DNA from: Flavobacteriaceae bacterium UBA5544
GTDB taxonomy: Bacteria; Bacteroidota; Bacteroidia; Flavobacteriales; Flavobacteriaceae
Direction: 5' to 3'
Assembly (NCBI GenBank): GCA_002426755.1
Contig: DINI01000015.1
Span: 1-27,540 of the forward strand
DNA length: 27,540 nt
Under the pieces are notes generated by a model. It worked only from the letters and a program-made list of their open reading frames with translations. It made no database searches and was not told the origin of the DNA. Shown in pieces: positions 1 through 8,519 of the stretch (the first letter of the stretch is position 1; every line of letters starts with the position of its first letter). The position numbers and the translations under genes were made by a program.

Positions 1-510
1 TGTTAGCACACGGTTTTTTTCTTTCCGCTGTTGTTGTTTTTTCAAGTCAGAGTAAAGTCCGACGCAATGTTTTTTAAAAGTCCAATTTAATAATTTCCGC
101 TTAAATTCCGCTACGGTTTTCCGCATTCAGTTCCGTCGCAATGTTTTTTCGGTCAGATTTGATTCGGTCGAGAAACAGAAACTTTCGGTTTAGCACTTAA
201 ACAGCAAAAAAAATCCGATTCATTTCCTCCGAATTTTTCCGTCAGAGTTGATTTCGGCGTAATGTTTTGACGTTTTGCTTTTCAGCTGAAACTATGGTCA
301 GCACAGGTTTTTCCAGTTTTGTAAAGAACTTTCGGATTGAAATTTCCATTGGCAAATCCGTTTGAGTGAAAATTTCGGCGCAATGGTTTTTTCAATTTCG
401 TTTTCGATTTCAGATTCGATTTTGTTTTCCAGTTTCAGCTCTTAAAAATCAAAAAATTTCGTTTTTTTAACCGCATTTTGTTGGTCAGTTCAACTGTGTG
501 CTAACTAGTT
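1..510. repeat. Element of about 506 bp with inverted ends and internal degenerate repeats
   Basis: The segment starts with TGTTAGCACAC (1-11) and ends with GTGTGCTAAC (497-506), so its ends are inverted repeats of one another. Inside, a motif close to CGCAATGTTTTTTC recurs at about 61, 135, 256 and 377; the last two intervals are both 121 bp, and related GTCAGA words precede some copies. One strand is very T-rich. Stops interrupt all frames and no domain is recognisable. The arrangement (unit opening with GTTAGCA and closing with TGCTAAC) resembles a cassette bounded by integron attC core sites, but the core does not fit the GTTRRRY consensus and no integrase is present. It may instead be a non-autonomous repeat. 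The window starts exactly at the left end, so what lies upstream is unknown. Confidence 0.5.
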
Positions 511-549
511 ATATCCAAACAAATATAACTTTTTAAACGCTCCCATTAC

Positions 550-588
550 GGGATATAAGCATATTTTTGCATTGTATATCCCCTTTTT
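550..588 (+). terminator. Possible hairpin terminator
   Basis: GGGATATA (550-557) pairs perfectly with TATATCCC (575-582) over a 17-nt AT-rich loop, and a five-T run follows at 584-588. This could end a transcript that enters from the left, or belong to the repeat element just before it. The stem is AT-rich and no gene is visible upstream, so this is only a candidate. Confidence 0.3.
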
Positions 589-795
589 ATAGATCTATAA
601 AGCCACGTCTAATGGGCTATTGATCTACATTGGATCTTTTCGCTCTACATGCCTATAATTCATCCTCATCTTTGGTTTGATATGATAAAATGCCTCTGCC
701 GCATTCACAAAATAGACAAACTTTCACTTAACAAAATAATCTTGGCAAATGCCAACAAATGATTTTAAAGTCCATTAAAAATTTTAACAAAAAGC

Positions 796-879
796 TTGCA
801 CCCCGTCATAACTTCCATGCACCCGGACATAATTCCCATGTGCCCCGTCATAATTTCCACGTGCCCCTACATTTGTTCC
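796..879. repeat. 21-bp tandem repeat array, 4 units
   Basis: Four consecutive 21-bp units (starting at 796, 817, 838 and 859) share a core close to CGTCATAA-TTCCATG. Because the unit is 21 bp, one frame stays open and would encode a heptapeptide repeat from a TTG codon, but there is no ribosome binding site, no domain and no gene context. I treat it as an intergenic minisatellite and not a gene. The surrounding stretch 589-795 holds nothing I recognise. Confidence 0.75.
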
Positions 880-1066
880 ATAACCCCCAATATAGCGTCT
901 GTTAAAGCCAACCTAACAGTTAACACCCACAATCAAACACCAATAGTCACCGCACCACCCAAAAAGGCCGCACTCAATATTGTTCAATCAGTCAGAGAAG
1001 GAGCAAAGCAATAAGTCCAATATGATGCACAACCACAAGCTCCACAATAGATTGTTCATAAAAAAA

Positions 1067-1171
1067 GTAATTGCATTCCTGAAACATGCCATTGCGTTCA
1101 TGAAACTCGTCATTGCGTTCATGAAACTCGCTATTGCGACCACGAAACTCGTCATTGCGACCAACAACCAT
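1067..1171. repeat. 21-bp tandem repeat array, 5 units
   Basis: Five 21-bp units begin at 1067, 1088, 1109, 1130 and 1151, with core GTCATTGCGTTCATGAAAC. Read in the open frame they give heptapeptides of the type VIAFMKL. The unit aligns with that of the array at 796-879 at about 14 of 21 positions in the same orientation, so the two arrays probably share an origin. The flanks 880-1066 and 1172-1371 contain no gene I can support. Confidence 0.75.
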
Positions 1172-1371
1172 GTTCGGTCATTCTACGAGAATTCAAGTGC
1201 ATACCTAATAGATACAAGAAGATAAATAAAGCGTATAAATTGCCTTTTGGTTTAAAAAGACCTGTATGTCAATAGGAAAAAAAAGAAAGAAATTCAGACA
1301 ATATAAAACTTTAATCTGTTCGCTAAATGTGTCAACAACTTTAAAAAACCATTCAAACGGAAGACTAACAA

Positions 1372-2238
1372 TTACCAGCCGCCAGAAGCACCACCGCCGC
1401 CAAAACCGCCGCCGCCGAAGCCGCCACCAAAACCGCCTCCACCACCGAAGCCGCCACCAGAACTACCGCCAAAACCGCCACCAGAACTACTGCGGCCCAT
1501 ATTGCTCAAGATAATGGCATCAAGAAGACTAAAGCCACCACCAGAATTTTTGCCACCGCTTCCACCACCACCAAGTCGGTTTTTAGAAATGGAAATCATG
1601 ATAAAGATAAAAACAATGATCAGCAAGAAAATAAACCCAACAGGTATCCCGCCATCCGTATTGGACTGCCTTGTGCCTTTATATTCGCCAGTTAAGACTT
1701 CAAAAATGGCATCGGCACCTCTATTCAGTCCACCATAATAATCGTCTTGTTTAAAGTAGGGAATAATGTCTAACTCAATGATCCGTTTAGACATGGCATC
1801 GGTCAGTAAATGCTCTACACCATAACCAGCACTGATGGCTATCTTTCGATCATCCCTTGCCAACAAAATTAACACACCATTATCTTCTTCCGCCTGGCCA
1901 ATACCCCATTTATGCCCCCATTGTGCACCAAGGTAATTAATATTTTCCCCTTGAGTAGAACTGATAATCGCTACCACAATTTGGGTAGAAGTCGTGTCAG
2001 AGTATTTAATCAGCTTTTGCTCCAGCGCATCTTTTTCTGTTTCGGATAAAAGATGATAGTAGTCATAAACACTCGTTTGTTCAGTGGTTTTTGAAGGCTT
2101 TTCAGGAATTTTAAATTGCGAAAACCCTACCTGAAAACAACCAAAAGCTAACAACGCCATAAAAAGAAAGCGTCTATAAACGCTCACTTTTTTAAGTTCA
2201 TAATATTGATTGTTGACTGAAGACTGCATACTGCTCAC
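1372..2238 (-). CDS. Secreted/membrane TPM domain protein with Gly-rich tail
   Basis: A 288-residue protein. A signal peptide or anchor lies around residues 18-41 (Arg-Arg, then a hydrophobic run ending GFSQ). A TPM domain (YgcG/TPM_phosphatase family) spans about 42-175, a membrane helix about 199-218, and the tail is almost pure Gly/Ser/Phe ending SGGW. Such tails are typical of membrane TPM proteins. The first codon here is GTG, six nucleotides after the stop of the preceding gene. A second GTG at 2187 would begin directly at the signal peptide and is a plausible alternative start. It is the last gene of the minus-strand run with LemA and a second TPM protein. TPM proteins have been linked to acid phosphatase activity in plants and to photosystem II repair; in Bacteroidota the role is unsettled. 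Confidence 0.85.
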   Translation of the reverse strand: MSSMQSSVNNQYYELKKVSVYRRFLFMALLAFGCFQVGFSQFKIPEKPSKTTEQTSVYDYYHLLSETEKDALEQKLIKYSDTTSTQIVVAIISSTQGENINYLGAQWGHKWGIGQAEEDNGVLILLARDDRKIAISAGYGVEHLLTDAMSKRIIELDIIPYFKQDDYYGGLNRGADAIFEVLTGEYKGTRQSNTDGGIPVGFIFLLIIVFIFIMISISKNRLGGGGSGGKNSGGGFSLLDAIILSNMGRSSSGGGFGGSSGGGFGGGGGFGGGFGGGGFGGGGASGGW

Positions 2239-2244
2239 TTTTTT

Positions 2245-2682
2245 TTATCCTTTCGAAATGTCGTCTGGAAGTTCATTCTTGTCACCAGTTTCCCAAGGGA
2301 AAAAGGTTTCCAATTGTTTGCCTGCTTTTAAGATGCCATCCACAAGACCTTGTTTAAAATGTCCTCTTTTAAAATGTCCTTGCATAATGTTTTTGGTACT
2401 GTCCCAAAAGTCATCATCCACAACATTATTAATGCCTTCATCACCAAAGATAACAAAGTTTCTATCCTCAACAGCCACATAGATCAGCACGCCATTTTGT
2501 TGTTTCGTATTGTCCATTTTAAGCATACGAAAGACTTCCAAAGCACGCTCATACACATCAATCTTTGATGTTTTTTCGATATGCACGCGTATCTCACCAG
2601 AAGTGTTTTTCTCGGCAATACGAATAGCTTCCACAATTTGTTTTTCCTCTTCTGCTGTTAGAAAATCTTCTATTTTGGACAT
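2245..2682 (-). CDS. TPM domain protein, soluble
   Basis: A 145-residue protein that is a TPM domain over most of its length, with the family features SGEIRVHIE near residue 30, GVLIYVAVEDR near 65 and an acidic VVDDDFW stretch. It has no signal peptide and no membrane helix, so it should be cytosolic, unlike the TPM protein encoded next to it. It lies 6 nt after lemA and 6 nt before the second TPM gene, clearly within one transcript. The family assignment is good; the biochemical role is unknown. Confidence 0.85.
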   Translation of the reverse strand: MSKIEDFLTAEEEKQIVEAIRIAEKNTSGEIRVHIEKTSKIDVYERALEVFRMLKMDNTKQQNGVLIYVAVEDRNFVIFGDEGINNVVDDDFWDSTKNIMQGHFKRGHFKQGLVDGILKAGKQLETFFPWETGDKNELPDDISKG

Positions 2683-2688
2683 CGTTTG

Positions 2689-3288
2689 TTATTTGAATTC
2701 AAAATCAACATCAGGAGCATTTTCGCTTCCTGCATCGGCTTTGTAGTAACTCATTGGTTCAAAGTTAAAAAGACCGGCAAGCAAAGTATTTGGAAATGTT
2801 TTGATGTGCTTGTTATAAGGCTCCACCTTTTCATTAAATCGGTCTCTAGCAACATTGATTCTGTTCTCTGTTCCCTCCAATTGTGATTGGAGCTCAAGAA
2901 AATTTTGATTCGCTTTCAACTCTGGATAGCGTTCTACAGAAACCAATAATTTAGACAATGCACCACTCAAGCCACTTTGCGCCTGTTGGAATTGAGCCAT
3001 GTTTTCTTCTGTAAGATTGCTTGCGTCAATGGTCGTTGAGGTTGCTTTTGCTCTTGCTTCAATAACCTCTCTTAACGTAGTTCTTTCAAAATCTGCAGCA
3101 CCTTGAACGGTCTTTACCAAATTACCAATAAGATCGTTACGACGTTGGTAACTGCTTTCCACATCGCCCCAAGATTTAGTGGCAGTTTCTTTAAGTTCTA
3201 CGGCTGTGTTATTAAATCCTTTTCCCCAAGAATATAATCCTATGGCGACAACAGCAAGGATGATGACAGGAATTAACCATTTTTTCAT
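2689..3288 (-). CDS. lemA: LemA family protein
   Basis: A 199-residue protein. An N-terminal membrane helix (about residues 4-21) is followed by an all-helical domain with the family signature YQRRNDLIGNLV near residue 48 and the later FNEKVEPYNKHIKTFPN segment, which also shows the usual conserved Asn/Pro. Length fits the family (about 185-200). LemA proteins are small membrane proteins of uncertain function, and the LemA plus two TPM proteins arrangement is common in Bacteroidota. Genes for LemA and both TPM proteins are 6 nt apart, so the three proteins probably work in one envelope process. A 69-nt gap separates it from the MerR gene upstream and may hold its own promoter, but no TANNTTTG box is visible there. 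Confidence 0.93.
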   Translation of the reverse strand: MKKWLIPVIILAVVAIGLYSWGKGFNNTAVELKETATKSWGDVESSYQRRNDLIGNLVKTVQGAADFERTTLREVIEARAKATSTTIDASNLTEENMAQFQQAQSGLSGALSKLLVSVERYPELKANQNFLELQSQLEGTENRINVARDRFNEKVEPYNKHIKTFPNTLLAGLFNFEPMSYYKADAGSENAPDVDFEFK

Positions 3289-3357
3289 GATACTAGTTTT
3301 TAGTGTTAGTGTTTAAGTTGATGATTGTGTTTATTAGTTGGAATAATTACAAAAATG

Positions 3358-3687
3358 TTACAACTGCTCTTTGATTTTTAAGAGTTGTGCTTTGATATCT
3401 TCTAATTTACTTATTATTTCAAAAGTGTCAAGAGATTTTTGTTTTTCTTCTTTTAAATGGATTTTGGCACCTTCAAGTGTAAAGCCACGTTCCTTCACCA
3501 AATGATAGATGAATTTTAAGTTCGTAATATCTTCAGGTGTGAACTTACGATTGCCCTTGGCATTCTTTTTTGGTTTTAGAACATCAAATTCCTTTTCCCA
3601 AAACCGAATTAAGGATGTATTTACCTCAAATGCCTTGGCGACTTCACCAATTCCATAATATCTTTTTTCGGGAAGGTCGATGTGCAT
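3358..3687 (-). CDS. MerR family transcriptional regulator
   Basis: A 109-residue protein. A MerR-type winged helix-turn-helix occupies about residues 9-80 (YYGIGEVAKAFEVNTSLIRFW, then the wing with GNRKFTPEDI), followed by a short C-terminal helix of about 25 residues that probably dimerises. There is no room for an effector-binding domain and no metal-binding cysteines, so an inducer cannot be predicted. Its start is 3 nt after the stop of the M23 peptidase gene, so it is probably co-transcribed with it. It may regulate its own operon from the divergent region at 4663-4889, where a palindrome lies. Confidence 0.9.
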   Translation of the reverse strand: MHIDLPEKRYYGIGEVAKAFEVNTSLIRFWEKEFDVLKPKKNAKGNRKFTPEDITNLKFIYHLVKERGFTLEGAKIHLKEEKQKSLDTFEIISKLEDIKAQLLKIKEQL

Positions 3688-3690
3688 ATA

Positions 3691-4662
3691 TTAGTCTAAA
3701 GATTGATTTTCCAATGATGCTCGTTCAAGCAATCTGCCATATTCTTCAGCGGACAAGTTGCCATAATAGAAATTGATAGGATTGATGCGTTCCTCATCCT
3801 TAAAAACTTCATAATGGAGATGTGGTGCTTCCGAACGTCCTGTACTACCAACAAATCCGATTAAATCACCACGTTTTACCTTTTGGTTGGCGCGAACATT
3901 GTATTTGTATAAATGTCCATATAGCGACACATAGCCGTAGCCATGGTCAATTCGAATATGGTTGCCATAACCCGTTGCGGCATCGTCTGCTCTAATCACT
4001 ACACCATCACCAGTGGCGTACACAGGTGTACCTCTTGGAGCAGTAAAGTCCATACCATAATGAAATTTACGAACCTTGGTAAAAGGGTCGGTCCGGTACC
4101 CATAACCAGAAGCCATGCGAGTCAAATCTTCAGTATTTACTGGTTGAATTGCAGGAATGCAAGCAAGAAACTTCTCTTTATTTTCAGCAAGTACAGCAAT
4201 TTCATCCAACGAACGCGACTGTACAACAATCTGCTTCTGAAGGATGTCCATACGTTTATTGGTTGCAATAATCAACTTGGAATTGTCAAAACCTTCCAAT
4301 TCTTTGTATCTGTTGATACCTCCAAAACCTGCTTTACGCTGTTCTTCGGGGATAGGATTCGCTTCAAAATAAAGTCTGTAAATGGCATTGTCACGTTCCT
4401 CAACATTTGCAAGAACACTTTGAGCTTGGTCCATTTTTTTGTTCAACAGTTTATATTGCAATTCCATATGTTGCAATTCTCTCGCCAAAGCTCTCTCTCG
4501 TGGTGATTCCACAAATCGGCTTGCAATAAAAACAAATAAGAATCCAAAAAGCGCAGAGCCCAATAAAAAAGTAAAAACGTATTTTAGGGTTCTCCCTTTT
4601 TTGCGCTCTATTTTTCTGTAGGATAACGAATCGGAATCGTAATAATATTTTACCTTACTCAT
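3691..4662 (-). CDS. M23 family peptidoglycan metallopeptidase, membrane-anchored
   Basis: A 323-residue protein. A basic N-terminus (1-27) precedes a membrane helix at about 28-50, then a coiled-coil region at about 52-90, and a C-terminal M23/LytM domain at about 190-300. The zinc and catalytic motifs are intact: HYGMD (H201, D205), YGH (H250) and HLH (H281, H283). It should cut cross-links in peptidoglycan from the periplasmic side, or act as an activator of amidases. All metal ligands are present, so active enzyme is more likely. First gene of the minus-strand run; its ATG is 227 bp from the divergent alaS start. Confidence 0.93.
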   Translation of the reverse strand: MSKVKYYYDSDSLSYRKIERKKGRTLKYVFTFLLGSALFGFLFVFIASRFVESPRERALARELQHMELQYKLLNKKMDQAQSVLANVEERDNAIYRLYFEANPIPEEQRKAGFGGINRYKELEGFDNSKLIIATNKRMDILQKQIVVQSRSLDEIAVLAENKEKFLACIPAIQPVNTEDLTRMASGYGYRTDPFTKVRKFHYGMDFTAPRGTPVYATGDGVVIRADDAATGYGNHIRIDHGYGYVSLYGHLYKYNVRANQKVKRGDLIGFVGSTGRSEAPHLHYEVFKDEERINPINFYYGNLSAEEYGRLLERASLENQSLD

Positions 4663-4676
4663 TAGTTAATTTATAC

Positions 4677-4684
4677 TATTTTTG
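4677..4684 (+). promoter_or_regulatory. Candidate -7 box for alaS
   Basis: TATTTTTG matches the Bacteroidota -7 consensus TANNTTTG exactly. No TTG is seen at the matching -33 distance. If used, it gives a leader of about 200 nt before alaS. The call rests on a single 8-bp match in AT-rich DNA. Confidence 0.3.
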
Positions 4685-4692
4685 CACTTTAG

Positions 4693-4712
4693 TATGACCA
4701 TTTTTAGTCATA
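4693..4712. promoter_or_regulatory. Palindrome in the alaS / M23 divergent region
   Basis: TATGAC and GTCATA are perfect inverted repeats separated by 8 bp. The site lies just downstream of the candidate alaS -7 box and upstream of the M23-MerR-LemA operon, a reasonable place for an operator. MerR proteins bind such palindromes, and a MerR gene is second in this operon, but that link is inference only. Confidence 0.3.
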
Positions 4713-4889
4713 AACAGTAAAGCAAACGCAGTAACCTTAAAATTATTTTAACCGTAAATTTACTAAAACTAAATGACAATTGTTAAAAGTAGTTTTAATT
4801 GGGCAAAATTAGGAATAGTTTTAAGGTTAGCTTCAAAAGCCTTATGCTTTTAACAGCAATTTATCAAAATTAAGACACTCAATTTATAT

Positions 4890-7502
4890 ATGAAATCGCA
4901 AGAGATTCGTTCAAGATTTTTAAGTTTTTTCAAAGAAAAGCAACATACCATTGTGCCTTCTGCTTCAATGGTCTTAAAAGATGACCCTACCTTGATGTTT
5001 GTTAATTCTGGGATGGCGCCTTTTAAAGAGTATTTTTTGGGAAATGCAAAGCCTAAAAGCAATCGTATTGCCGATACTCAAAAATGCTTACGCGTGTCAG
5101 GAAAGCACAACGATTTGGAGGAAGTTGGTTATGATACCTATCACCATACATTATTCGAAATGTTGGGCAATTGGAGTTTTGGTGATTACTTTAAAAAAGA
5201 AGCGATTGCTTGGGCTTGGGAATTGTTGACTGAAGTCTATGGAATTGATAAGGACATTCTCTATGTTACGGTTTTCGAAGGCAGTGAAGATGATAATCTT
5301 CCAATGGATAAAGAAGCTTACGATTTGTGGAAAGCTTTCATTTCAGAAGATAGAATCCTAATGGGTAATAAAAAGGATAACTTCTGGGAGATGGGTGATC
5401 AAGGTCCATGTGGTCCTTGTAGTGAAATACATGTAGATATTCGTTCTGCGGAGGAGAAAGCAAAAGTAGATGGTAAAACATTGGTCAATGCCGATCATCC
5501 GCAAGTGGTCGAAATCTGGAATTTGGTTTTCATGCAATACAACAGAAAAGCAAACGGTTCTCTTGAAGCTTTACCAGAAAAACATATTGATACAGGAATG
5601 GGTTTTGAGCGTTTGTGTATGGTGCTACAAGGCGTTCAGTCTAATTACGACACAGATGTTTTTACGCCTTTGATCAGAGAAATTGAAACCATTGCGGATA
5701 AAAAATATGGAACTGATGAAAAGGTGGATGTGGCAATCCGTGTCATTTCCGACCACGTCAGAGCAGTCGCATTTTCTATTGCTGACGGACAGCTGCCAAG
5801 CAATACTGGTGCAGGCTATGTGATTCGTCGTATCTTGAGAAGAGCTATTCGTTACAGCTTTACATTTTTGGACCAAAAAGAACCTTTTATATACAGATTG
5901 GTTGATGTATTGAGCAAAAAAATGGGAGAAGCATTTCCTGAATTGATGTCCCAAAAACAACTCATCGAAAACGTCATTAAAGAAGAAGAACAATCATTTT
6001 TAAGAACACTTGACCAAGGTTTGGTGTTGTTGAATCGAATTGTAGAGGATTCAAAATCGGATACAATTTCTGGTGAGAAAGCTTTTGAATTATACGACAC
6101 TTTTGGTTTTCCTATTGATTTGACAGCCTTGATCCTTCGTGAAAAAGAGCTGAATCTTGATGAAGCAGGCTTTCATGCAGAAATGAAGAAACAAAAGGAC
6201 CGTTCTCGTGCTGCAAGTGAAATGAGCACCGACGATTGGACTATTTTGGTTGATGATGCTGAAGAAGAGTTTGTTGGTTACGATCTATTGGAAGCCAATG
6301 TAAAATTGACACGATATAGAAAGGTAGTCTCAAAAAAGGATGGTGAAATGTATCAATTGGTATTTAACTTAACACCATTTTATCCTGAAGGTGGAGGTCA
6401 AGTTGGGGATAAAGGGTATCTGGAAGATATCCATGGTGATGTCGTTTATATTTTAGACACAAAAAAGGAGAATAATGTCATCATTCATTTTGCAAAAAAC
6501 CTTCCAAAGCATATCGATGAAACATTTAAGGCAGTTGTAGATGCCAAACAGCGCTACAGAACGGAATGTAACCATACCGCAACACACTTATTGCATCAAG
6601 CATTGCGTGAGATTCTAGGAACTCATGTAGAACAAAAAGGAAGTGCAGTACATTCAAAATATCTGCGTTTTGATTTTTCACACTTTTCAAAATTAACAGT
6701 TGAAGAATTGCGTGATGTAGAAAATTTTGTGAATGCCAGAATTGAAGGAAAGTTAGAACTTCAAGAAAAACGAAATATTCCAATGCAACAGGCAATTGAC
6801 GAAGGCGCCATGGCATTATTCGGTGAAAAATATGGAGACACGGTAAGAGCCATTCGTTTTGGTAAATCCATTGAGCTTTGTGGAGGTACACACGTAAAAA
6901 ATACAGGTGATATATGGCATTTCAAGATTGTGTCTGAAGGTGCTGTGGCCGCTGGTATTCGTCGTATAGAAGCGATTACCAATGATGCGGTTAAAGATTT
7001 CTATTTTGAAAATAACAGAGCTTATTTTGAAATGAAAGATTTATTGAATAACGCTCAAGAACCAGTAAAAGCTTTGCAAAATCTTCAAGCTGAAAATGCA
7101 GATTTAAAAAAACAGATAGAAAACCTATTAAAAGACAAGGCTAAGAACATCAAAGGCGATTTGAAAAACGAGTTAACCGAAATTAACGGCATTCAGTTTT
7201 TAGCTAAAAAATTAGATTTAGATGCTTCTGGTATTAAAGATGTGTCTTTTGAATTAGGTAGCCAATATGATAATTTGTTTTTGCTGTTTGGTGCTGAAAA
7301 TGATGGGAAAGCGTTGTTATCATGCTATATTTCTAAAGAATTGGTACAAAACAAAGGATTGAATGCAGGAACCATTGTCCGCGAACTTGGTAAATACATT
7401 CAGGGTGGTGGTGGTGGCCAGCCATTCTTTGCAACTGCTGGTGGAAAAAATCCTGCTGGGATTGATGAGGCTTTAGATGCAGCGAAGAATTATCTCAACT
7501 AA
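4890..7502 (+). CDS. alaS: Alanine--tRNA ligase
   Basis: An 870-residue class II synthetase charging tRNA-Ala with alanine and hydrolysing mischarged Ser/Gly products. The N-terminal catalytic domain opens with EIRSRFLSFFKEKQH and continues through LMFVNSGMAPFK and DQGPCGPCSEIH. The editing domain keeps the zinc-binding pattern HTATH (H562, H566) with CGGTH (C664, H668). A coiled coil follows at about 710-750, and the C-terminal domain ends in the Gly-rich GGGGGQPFFA segment. Length matches the family (about 870-880). The ATG at 4890 opens directly into the conserved N-terminus. The GSCFA gene follows after 3 nt. The enzyme is essential and no defect is seen. Confidence 0.98.
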   Translation: MKSQEIRSRFLSFFKEKQHTIVPSASMVLKDDPTLMFVNSGMAPFKEYFLGNAKPKSNRIADTQKCLRVSGKHNDLEEVGYDTYHHTLFEMLGNWSFGDYFKKEAIAWAWELLTEVYGIDKDILYVTVFEGSEDDNLPMDKEAYDLWKAFISEDRILMGNKKDNFWEMGDQGPCGPCSEIHVDIRSAEEKAKVDGKTLVNADHPQVVEIWNLVFMQYNRKANGSLEALPEKHIDTGMGFERLCMVLQGVQSNYDTDVFTPLIREIETIADKKYGTDEKVDVAIRVISDHVRAVAFSIADGQLPSNTGAGYVIRRILRRAIRYSFTFLDQKEPFIYRLVDVLSKKMGEAFPELMSQKQLIENVIKEEEQSFLRTLDQGLVLLNRIVEDSKSDTISGEKAFELYDTFGFPIDLTALILREKELNLDEAGFHAEMKKQKDRSRAASEMSTDDWTILVDDAEEEFVGYDLLEANVKLTRYRKVVSKKDGEMYQLVFNLTPFYPEGGGQVGDKGYLEDIHGDVVYILDTKKENNVIIHFAKNLPKHIDETFKAVVDAKQRYRTECNHTATHLLHQALREILGTHVEQKGSAVHSKYLRFDFSHFSKLTVEELRDVENFVNARIEGKLELQEKRNIPMQQAIDEGAMALFGEKYGDTVRAIRFGKSIELCGGTHVKNTGDIWHFKIVSEGAVAAGIRRIEAITNDAVKDFYFENNRAYFEMKDLLNNAQEPVKALQNLQAENADLKKQIENLLKDKAKNIKGDLKNELTEINGIQFLAKKLDLDASGIKDVSFELGSQYDNLFLLFGAENDGKALLSCYISKELVQNKGLNAGTIVRELGKYIQGGGGGQPFFATAGGKNPAGIDEALDAAKNYLN

Positions 7503-7505
7503 ATT

Positions 7506-8450
7506 TTGAAACTCCAGACCCAAATACCATTAGAAAAGCAGACAGACAATCAGATTGATTATCGTTCTAAACTTCTGCTTTTGGGTTCTTGTTTTGCAGA
7601 ACATATTGGAGAAAAGTTGGACTATTTCAAGTTTCAGAATCTTCAAAACCCATTTGGAATTTTGTTTCATCCCAAAGCGATTGAAACATTACTTTTCAAT
7701 GCCATTCACGAAAAAGAATATATAGAAGACGACATCATCTTTAATAATGAACAATGGCATTGTTACGATGCACATTCCAGATTAAGCAATATTTCAAAAG
7801 AAGAATTGCTAAAAACGCTTAATGGACAACTCGAATCCACTCGCCAAAAAATTAACGATGCCACGCATATCATCATCACTTTGGGAACGGCTTGGGTCTA
7901 TAATCATCACAAAACGAATTTGCCTGTCGCCAATTGCCATAAAATTCCACAAATTGAATTTGTAAAACAGTTGCTCTCTGTTGATGAGGTGGCTGGTTCC
8001 ATTAATATGATTCTTAATCTTATTCACCAAGCAAATCCAAAAGCAAAAATCATTTTTACAGTATCTCCAGTGAGGCATCTTAAAGACGGATTTGTAGAAA
8101 ATACGCAGAGTAAAGCACATCTCATTGCTGCGATCCATCAGTCCCTAAATCAGCAATCATTTTATTTTCCATCCTATGAAATTATGATAGATGAGCTCCG
8201 CGATTATCGTTTTTATGCAGAAGATATGTTGCATCCAAACAAAATGGCGATACAATACGTTTGGGAAAAATTTAAATATGTGTGGATAGCATCCGAAGCT
8301 GAAAAAACAATGACCGAAATTGACAACATCCAAAAAGGGATGCAGCATCGTGCATTTAACCAGGATTCTGAAGCGCATCAACATTTCTTGAAACAATTGG
8401 AGCTCAAAAAAAAAGAACTTCAATCACAAATTCCTCATATTTCATTTTAG
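7506..8450 (+). CDS. GSCFA domain protein
   Basis: A 314-residue protein. The family-naming motif GSCFAEHIGEKL is at residues 27-38, followed by NPFGILFHP and the later LTLGTAWVY-like segment (IITLGTAWVYNHH), SPVRHLKDG and a DMLHPN motif near residue 240. The Ser of GSCFA together with the D-x-x-H of DMLHPN suggest an SGNH/GDSL-like hydrolase fold; the substrate is not known. It starts with TTG 3 nt after the alaS stop, so translation is probably coupled to alaS. No signal peptide is visible. Confidence 0.85.
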   Translation: MKLQTQIPLEKQTDNQIDYRSKLLLLGSCFAEHIGEKLDYFKFQNLQNPFGILFHPKAIETLLFNAIHEKEYIEDDIIFNNEQWHCYDAHSRLSNISKEELLKTLNGQLESTRQKINDATHIIITLGTAWVYNHHKTNLPVANCHKIPQIEFVKQLLSVDEVAGSINMILNLIHQANPKAKIIFTVSPVRHLKDGFVENTQSKAHLIAAIHQSLNQQSFYFPSYEIMIDELRDYRFYAEDMLHPNKMAIQYVWEKFKYVWIASEAEKTMTEIDNIQKGMQHRAFNQDSEAHQHFLKQLELKKKELQSQIPHISF

Positions 8451-8503
8451 AAAATATACGATGAATTTCGTATTGATTTAAATCGAAAGACACGCTTTAT
8501 TTG
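8451..8503 (+). promoter_or_regulatory. Palindromic operator and promoter before the DUF6498-like gene (copy 1 of 3)
   Basis: AAAATATACG (8451-8460), eight bases, then CGTATTG (8469-8475). The palindrome is ATACG-N8-CGTAT. Its right end overlaps a -33 TTG (8473-8475), and 20 bp further on TTTATTTG (8496-8503) matches TANNTTTG at 7 of 8 positions. The site begins immediately after the GSCFA stop codon. The same 10-mer and geometry occur at 9350 and 16002. Confidence 0.7.
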
Positions 8504-8519
8504 TTAGAAAATAAAGGTT

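Noticed and set aside
1..510. Integron attC site identity for the inverted ends
   Set aside because: GTTAGCA and TGCTAAC do not meet GTTRRRY/RYYYAAC and there is no integrase in the window; kept only as a resemblance.
796..1171. CRISPR array
   Set aside because: Units are contiguous with no unique spacers, and no cas genes are present.
796..1225. Two reading frames of 72 and 81 codons on the plus strand
   Set aside because: They exist because the 21-bp repeats are multiples of three; there is no ribosome binding site, no domain, and the first starts at TTG.
5625..6100. Minus-strand frames of 80-120 codons inside alaS and similar ones inside other genes
   Set aside because: They lie opposite clear conserved coding sequence, with low-complexity or Cys/Phe/His-rich translations typical of antisense shadows.
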